From Sipunculus nudus (taxonomy: Eukaryota > Annelida > Sipuncula > Golfingiida > Sipunculidae), in NCBI GenBank assembly GCA_026874595.1, contig CM049313.1, positions 45,846,659 through 45,910,658 of the forward strand: 64,000 nucleotides of DNA, read 5' to 3'. Shown piece by piece: positions 52,601-58,600 of the stretch (position 1 is its first letter; each line of letters opens with the position of its first letter). Under the pieces are notes generated by a model. That model was not told the DNA's origin. It worked only from the letters and a program-made list of their open reading frames with translations, and did no database searches. The translations under genes and the position numbers were made by a program.

Positions 52601-55600
52601 CATCGTCCGGAGCAGCTCTGAGGACCTGGGGGTACAGAGTCAGGGGGCGTGGCTTCTAGGTCATCTCTACCTGTCAATGAGTGGTATGACTCAGTCCAGG
52701 GCTAGCGGTAAGTTAGGTGTATCCAAGTGATCTACTGGTAGGTCTTACTTATGACCAAAGTGTGATGTTTTATGTATTTTATGTTTTATGCATTTTTAGA
52801 AAGTAAGGGTCTATGTGTTTTTAAACTATGTTTATATCAAGAATTATCAAGACATCATTTCCATTAGTCTAAGCTCAGATCTGTTCATTGCCCCAATTTT
52901 GACATTTGTCAATTATTTTATTGATAGACTGCAACCTTAAAATTGCTGTAGCCTGCTATTTAAAATATCCATTGGAAGACCAGTTTAAGGTCTAGCTTTA
53001 CCTAATCTAATAAAGAGTGGCATTAAATTTCCTCTTTATTAAACTGTATATCTTATTTGCCAAGCTATACATGGGAAACTGGAAAGTTTCAGCAAGAAAT
53101 GCTTAGTACATAGAATGGACACCATGTGGTGCTGATGATCAGCTGAGGTATCACTTAAAATATTTTTATTTCATACACATGCTGTTGCTGCAGTTCATTG
53201 CTCTTTGCTTGTATATTACCACAGTGTTTAAGTTCCATTTCAGAGTACCTTTATCTTATGAAAGAAAATTAAAAATAGGCTTTTTTATTTCTTTTCTTGA
53301 CTGTATGTTTTATTTTTCAGTTCCCTCTAAGTACCACTACCTGTCAGATACAAGCCCACTACAAGCCATGGTGGATTTTTTGTTGGCAGCAGGAAAGGCA
53401 GGTTAGTGAATATCTGACAACTGTAAACTTTAAAAAGTATATTAATTACTGCCTTGAGCTATATACACATAGGAACAGATGACATTGTTGCTCCTGTTTA
53501 GGAATATAATACATGACTGTGGAATACAGCCTTCCCATTAAGCCTGCAGAGCTATGAAAAATCTCACCTCCCCTTGGCTCATGATCTCTTGGTTTTTAGT
53601 CCTGCACTCTACCTCGAGACCACTGAAGCTGAAGCCACAAATCAACCTTTCCATCCAAAATTTCACAGTTCTCTCTATATCAGGTGATGTCATATACAGC
53701 AACACAATGCTATCTTTATTAATGATTTTATGTCTACTGTTACTGGGCCGATCCAGGAGTCGAACCCATGTCGGTGGCACAAAAGTCCTGCGAACCAAAT
53801 GCTTGGCTAGCAAAGCAAGCTTCACTAGCGAGACAGTTCGGTCCGCTTTTATGTCACCCCGTAACACTACATGGTAGAAACCTTTAATGTGAAATCATTA
53901 CAGGTCATAATAAAATCTGCTTTGAAAGCGAAAATGAGGTTATTGTGCCCTAAATGCAGTAAACTAGGGGCAAATATGTAACTTTTAGTTACTCGCCCTG
54001 GGGTTTGATGTCTATTAATGCATAAACTAAATTGAATCAACCATTTAAAATTAAGCCATTTATAAGTCACAGGTGGCACCTTTCAGCTGGTTGCCATGAC
54101 CCATGGGTCATTAATATTTTGAAATAAAGGCAGAGTTCTGTGATACTTAGCTTGCCATGTTAACCAGTGTTACATTATATCCTAGAAGCAGTTGAAATCA
54201 GCCAGAATAAAAAATGATGTCCCATGACTGTTAATTAAGGTGCAAGGAGTGACTTTGTCAAATGACCTTTACAGTTACTGGTGGAACTAGACTAGGATAA
54301 GTGCATCTTTTCTTACAGGACCTGAGGTATGTAACCCGTCACATGTGACAGTTGCCATGGAAGCTGTAGTGGGCGGAGCTTACAAACCCCTTCCTCCTCT
54401 GAACTGGGCAGGACTGCTGTCTCCCCTACTCAGACTGTCATATGGTAAGTTCTCCTACGTGTGAATTGGACGCTGCTTTCCACAGATATGTTTGGCTTTA
54501 GAGAAGGAAAAAAACAGTTTTAGCTTCAAATTCTTAGCTTCTTAGACTTGATTTTAAAAAGGACAGTTGGCTTTTGCCGTAAAAGTTTATACGACTTGAT
54601 TTTTAAAGGACAGTCGGCTTTTTGCCGTAGAAGTTTATACCATCTCTGTATTATCTGAATGCATATTTTAAAACATTGTTGCAAACAAATTATTTAGTAG
54701 TTGGGCACCTAAGGAAGAGTTCTCTCACCAAGCTGAAACTAAACACATAGAGAGGATGGGGATCTGTTGTAGCTCAGTGGCAGAGCAAACAAAAGGTCAT
54801 GGGTTCGATTCAAATTTGGTATTTTGTATATTTAAGTTCAATTCTTCAAACTGGAACGAGTTCATTATTTGTTTGAATATTTGTAGAAATTATACGTTAT
54901 AGGTCTAGATATTGACATAATTAAACCAGTATTAGACAAGCTATCTTTGTTTTGAACCTGGATTGATACATGAAATAATGTCAGTCGTATGTTATGTATA
55001 AGACATATTTTAAGATGTTCCATATCTGTCAATACCCAAAAGACTTCTGAGATTTGGTGAGGTCTTGTATCATAATAAATTAATATAAAATATTCAGTTA
55101 ATAAAATCCTACAGATATTCGAAATCTTGCACAAAATCCATGTTATATTACATAGAAAAACTCAGTTTTAAAGCCAGCTCTTCCAGCACAGTAGCTAACA
55201 AATCCTTATCGATAAATCTGGGTATTTCTTTTTCAGCTGCATGTACCTCGTCCCACAAAGGGGCAAGGGAATGGCAAAAAAGCCTGTATGTATGTCTGTC
55301 CAGATCTGTAGTTTTAAAAATTTACACAAGGTCAGTCTGTACAATATCTTGGTCCACTAAAATTGATGTGCATCGAGTGTCCAGATCCTAAAATTGACAG
55401 GCTAAACAAAATAATTAAATTTTAGTTCACTCTTCACTCCCCAGATGGCAGCAGGGTGACAGTCTGCAGTCTCTTATGATCTTGATCTAAATTATTTTAT
55501 GTTACAGGTGATCGTGTACAGAAGCAGTGTTTACAGGTGGCGATCAGTCAGAGCTCCTCGGCTCCTACAGCCTCCATGCTGATTGGCTCCTGGATGGGCC

Positions 55601-58600
55601 CTCCCTTGTTTGACAGCTTGACGGTAATGTGTTTTAACTTTGGATATCCTCCAGATAGTACTTAACAAAATGTCAGGATTTAAAGCAAAACTTTCAATTT
55701 CCTTTGGCTTTGTACATGATGAGCTAAAACAATTGGTCTTTGTTCCTTCTGCAGGGTACAAGTTATTAGTTGACATAACCGTTATACATCGAAACTCGGT
55801 CTATAATCTGAAATTGGGATGTAGGCATATGGTACATTTATCAAGTACAATTGTATATTCACATGCATAATTTATAATGTTTTCAGATATTGCCTAATTA
55901 AATGCTGATAAGGTTCTGGAATTAAACCTTGTTAAATCACTAAGTGTGATGATTTTCTATAGTCCCTTAGACATCATCATGCGGCCTCTTAAAGGTGAAA
56001 AATGAGCAAAATATTGTTTAATAAATCTTCCCACCACACTAGCCACACCTGTTTGTAATGACTTACACCGTGTGTTCAGGTCTTTCATATTTAGAAAAAG
56101 ATGACATTTTTTTATATCTTTAGAAACAGTCCTACCATATGTTTAACAATGAGGTTCCTGCTGGAGTTTCTAGCTTGTATGCAATATCACCAGACAAAAC
56201 CTGCCATGAAAGCTCATTGACCATAACACAACAGATGATTATAGATTGCAATTGCTTATGTTTTAGAGGACTGTTTGATCATCTGCATCTTTCTTTTCAA
56301 CAGGCTGAGAGTCAGGAGCTGATTTGTACATCCCTCCCTGAACTGATTAAAAGTGTAGCCATCAGTAAGCTCCAGGTGTTCCTGGACCGAGGCTTCATGG
56401 ACCGAGTCCTTGGCAGTGGTGCTGTCTCATTGAATGCAGTGGAATCACTCAGTGCTGCTCTGAAGGTCCAGGATCCCCCTCAGTCTGTGGTTCTGGTGCT
56501 GTACAAGACCCTGGAACAGATATTCAAACAGCTCAAAAAAACAGCAGAGGTTAGTTGGTGATTTACTCTATTCTTTTGGTAGTAGTGTGTGTTTTATAAA
56601 TATGGTAATTATATTAAAAAACTTCTAACTGAATATCCAGGGAGAACCTTAAAATTCTCTTTGGAAACTTGAAATAAAGTCATTGTGTCCTTACTCTCTG
56701 AGTTATGGGGTGTTTGGGAACCCCAGAATAATTAAAAATCTGGAACAAAAAACCCTTTGAATTACTGCATATTTTCCCCTTGCATTTTGCACGCAAGTTG
56801 TTACTGCAGTGCAGGCTGTAGAGAAAAAAATGACTTTGTTTTTAAGAAAAACACCAAAAATAGTAGAAGAATGTCAATTCTATTTCAACCTTATAATCTT
56901 TATATGCTTTGATAACACTTTAACAGTAGCTGATTGCTCAGTCTTATTATGAATATTCATATCCTGACATACTGATGTCCTTTCACAGGCCAGGGTATTT
57001 ACTCAGCTGGCAGAATGCCTGGCAGAAGTTCCTGATACTTTGGTGGATAAGCTGACTGAAGGTGACCTTGAGAGCAAAGACTTCTTCATGCGAGCTGTCC
57101 ACATGAGAGCCCTTCTGATTGGTCAGGGCAAACAACCCCTCAACTGGATAAACGGAGTTGTTGAACTGGCAGTAGGACTTCCATCTGGGTCAGTGAATGG
57201 AAAGATTAACACTTTCATGATGAAAAGTAATAAAATTGATTTGCACAGTTTAACTATGACTTTAAAACTTCAGCGCTAAGACCCCCTAAGCTCAGCCAAT
57301 CAGATCAACTTGAAATTCCAACAAGCCAATCAAATCAAATGCCAAACTACTGCCAACCAATCAGATATATATGCAAATATTGGCTAACCAATACAGACAC
57401 TACCAATCATATGGTGTTTATTTTAATGATTTTACCTGTCTAGTACTTGCAGTACCAAAGCTTTAAATTTATTGTGTGCTTCAGAAGAATTTAGACAGTG
57501 AGAGTTACCTTTTCACAGGTATTTGCAGAGCATTGGAAAGGAATAATACAAATGAAACAGTTCTGTCCAATAAGAAATATGATAAATTTTATGTCACAGG
57601 AGTATAGGGAGTAATGCAGTGCTGCATTTACTGGGATCCTGTCTGCTTGGATGTGCTGACAGCACTTCTGAGATGTGTGGACCCATGCACCGTTATCACT
57701 GGCTGCTGGAGCTCATGGGATACACCAAGCACCTGCTGCAGATGACAGGAAAGGGGCTCAACAAAGCGGTGGGTTACCATTTGGTTATAACAATTAGCAG
57801 CATTGCAATACAAAGTCAAATATTATATCAGTATCATCAAATGAGCTCATTTTTCCACTTGAATTTGTCCACCTGAAGCTTAATATTGCAAATATAGACA
57901 GATCAAGATTTAATAGAACCCTGGATCCACTACGTTAAAATATTCAGTACATTGATCATGCATCTAGAAAAAATTATCCTCAGAGAGTTATACAATAAAA
58001 TATATCTTATGATTGTTCCTGGCCCCATGCGGGTAAATAGAGTCATTACTTTCGATTGTTAGTACCACTGACAGGTCATGGATCTAACCATTAAAAATGC
58101 TATCAGTGAAATGTGAATATAACTTAGTTACTAAGCACACCAGTATATGATTTTGTGTTAAGTCTTAATATTTAAATATTATAAAATATCAAACATGTTT
58201 GTATTACACAGAACACCAGGTTCCCTGTAGAAGTGTTCAGCCTGGCTGTGTGTACCTGGGCATCATGCAGGGCTGATCGCGTTCTCGGCATACCAGGTGT
58301 TAAACAGTTAGGCCAAGGCAAAGAAGGACTTGAAGAAAACCTGGGCCTAAGATCCATGGAACTCCTGCCCACACTACTGCCTAGGTTACTGGGTATGGAA
58401 CCATGGCAACAGATGGTTGATAAGGTCAGTCATCAGGATGTCATGGCAACAATGTTGCCATGATACCTTATTGACACATGGTGATTTTTAGAACATTTAG
58501 GTTCCTCTTTTTATGAAGCTTTTTGAGTAATAATATTGTATTTATTATCAAGTAGTTGTCAGTTGTGAATAAAATACAAAAATATGATAAATATAACAAA

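Noticed and set aside
53538-53877. Overlapping ORFs of about 108 codons on both strands
   Set aside because: They overlap a tRNA-derived SINE and an intron of FOCAD; no domain recognised.
54759-54812. tRNA gene
   Set aside because: A- and B-boxes are good, but the anticodon arm is missing and the acceptor stem does not close. It is SINE-derived.
56139-56303. Upstream extension of exon e30
   Set aside because: The frame is open, but a good acceptor lies at 56302-56303 and the homologous block starts there. The upstream part has no counterpart in FOCAD.
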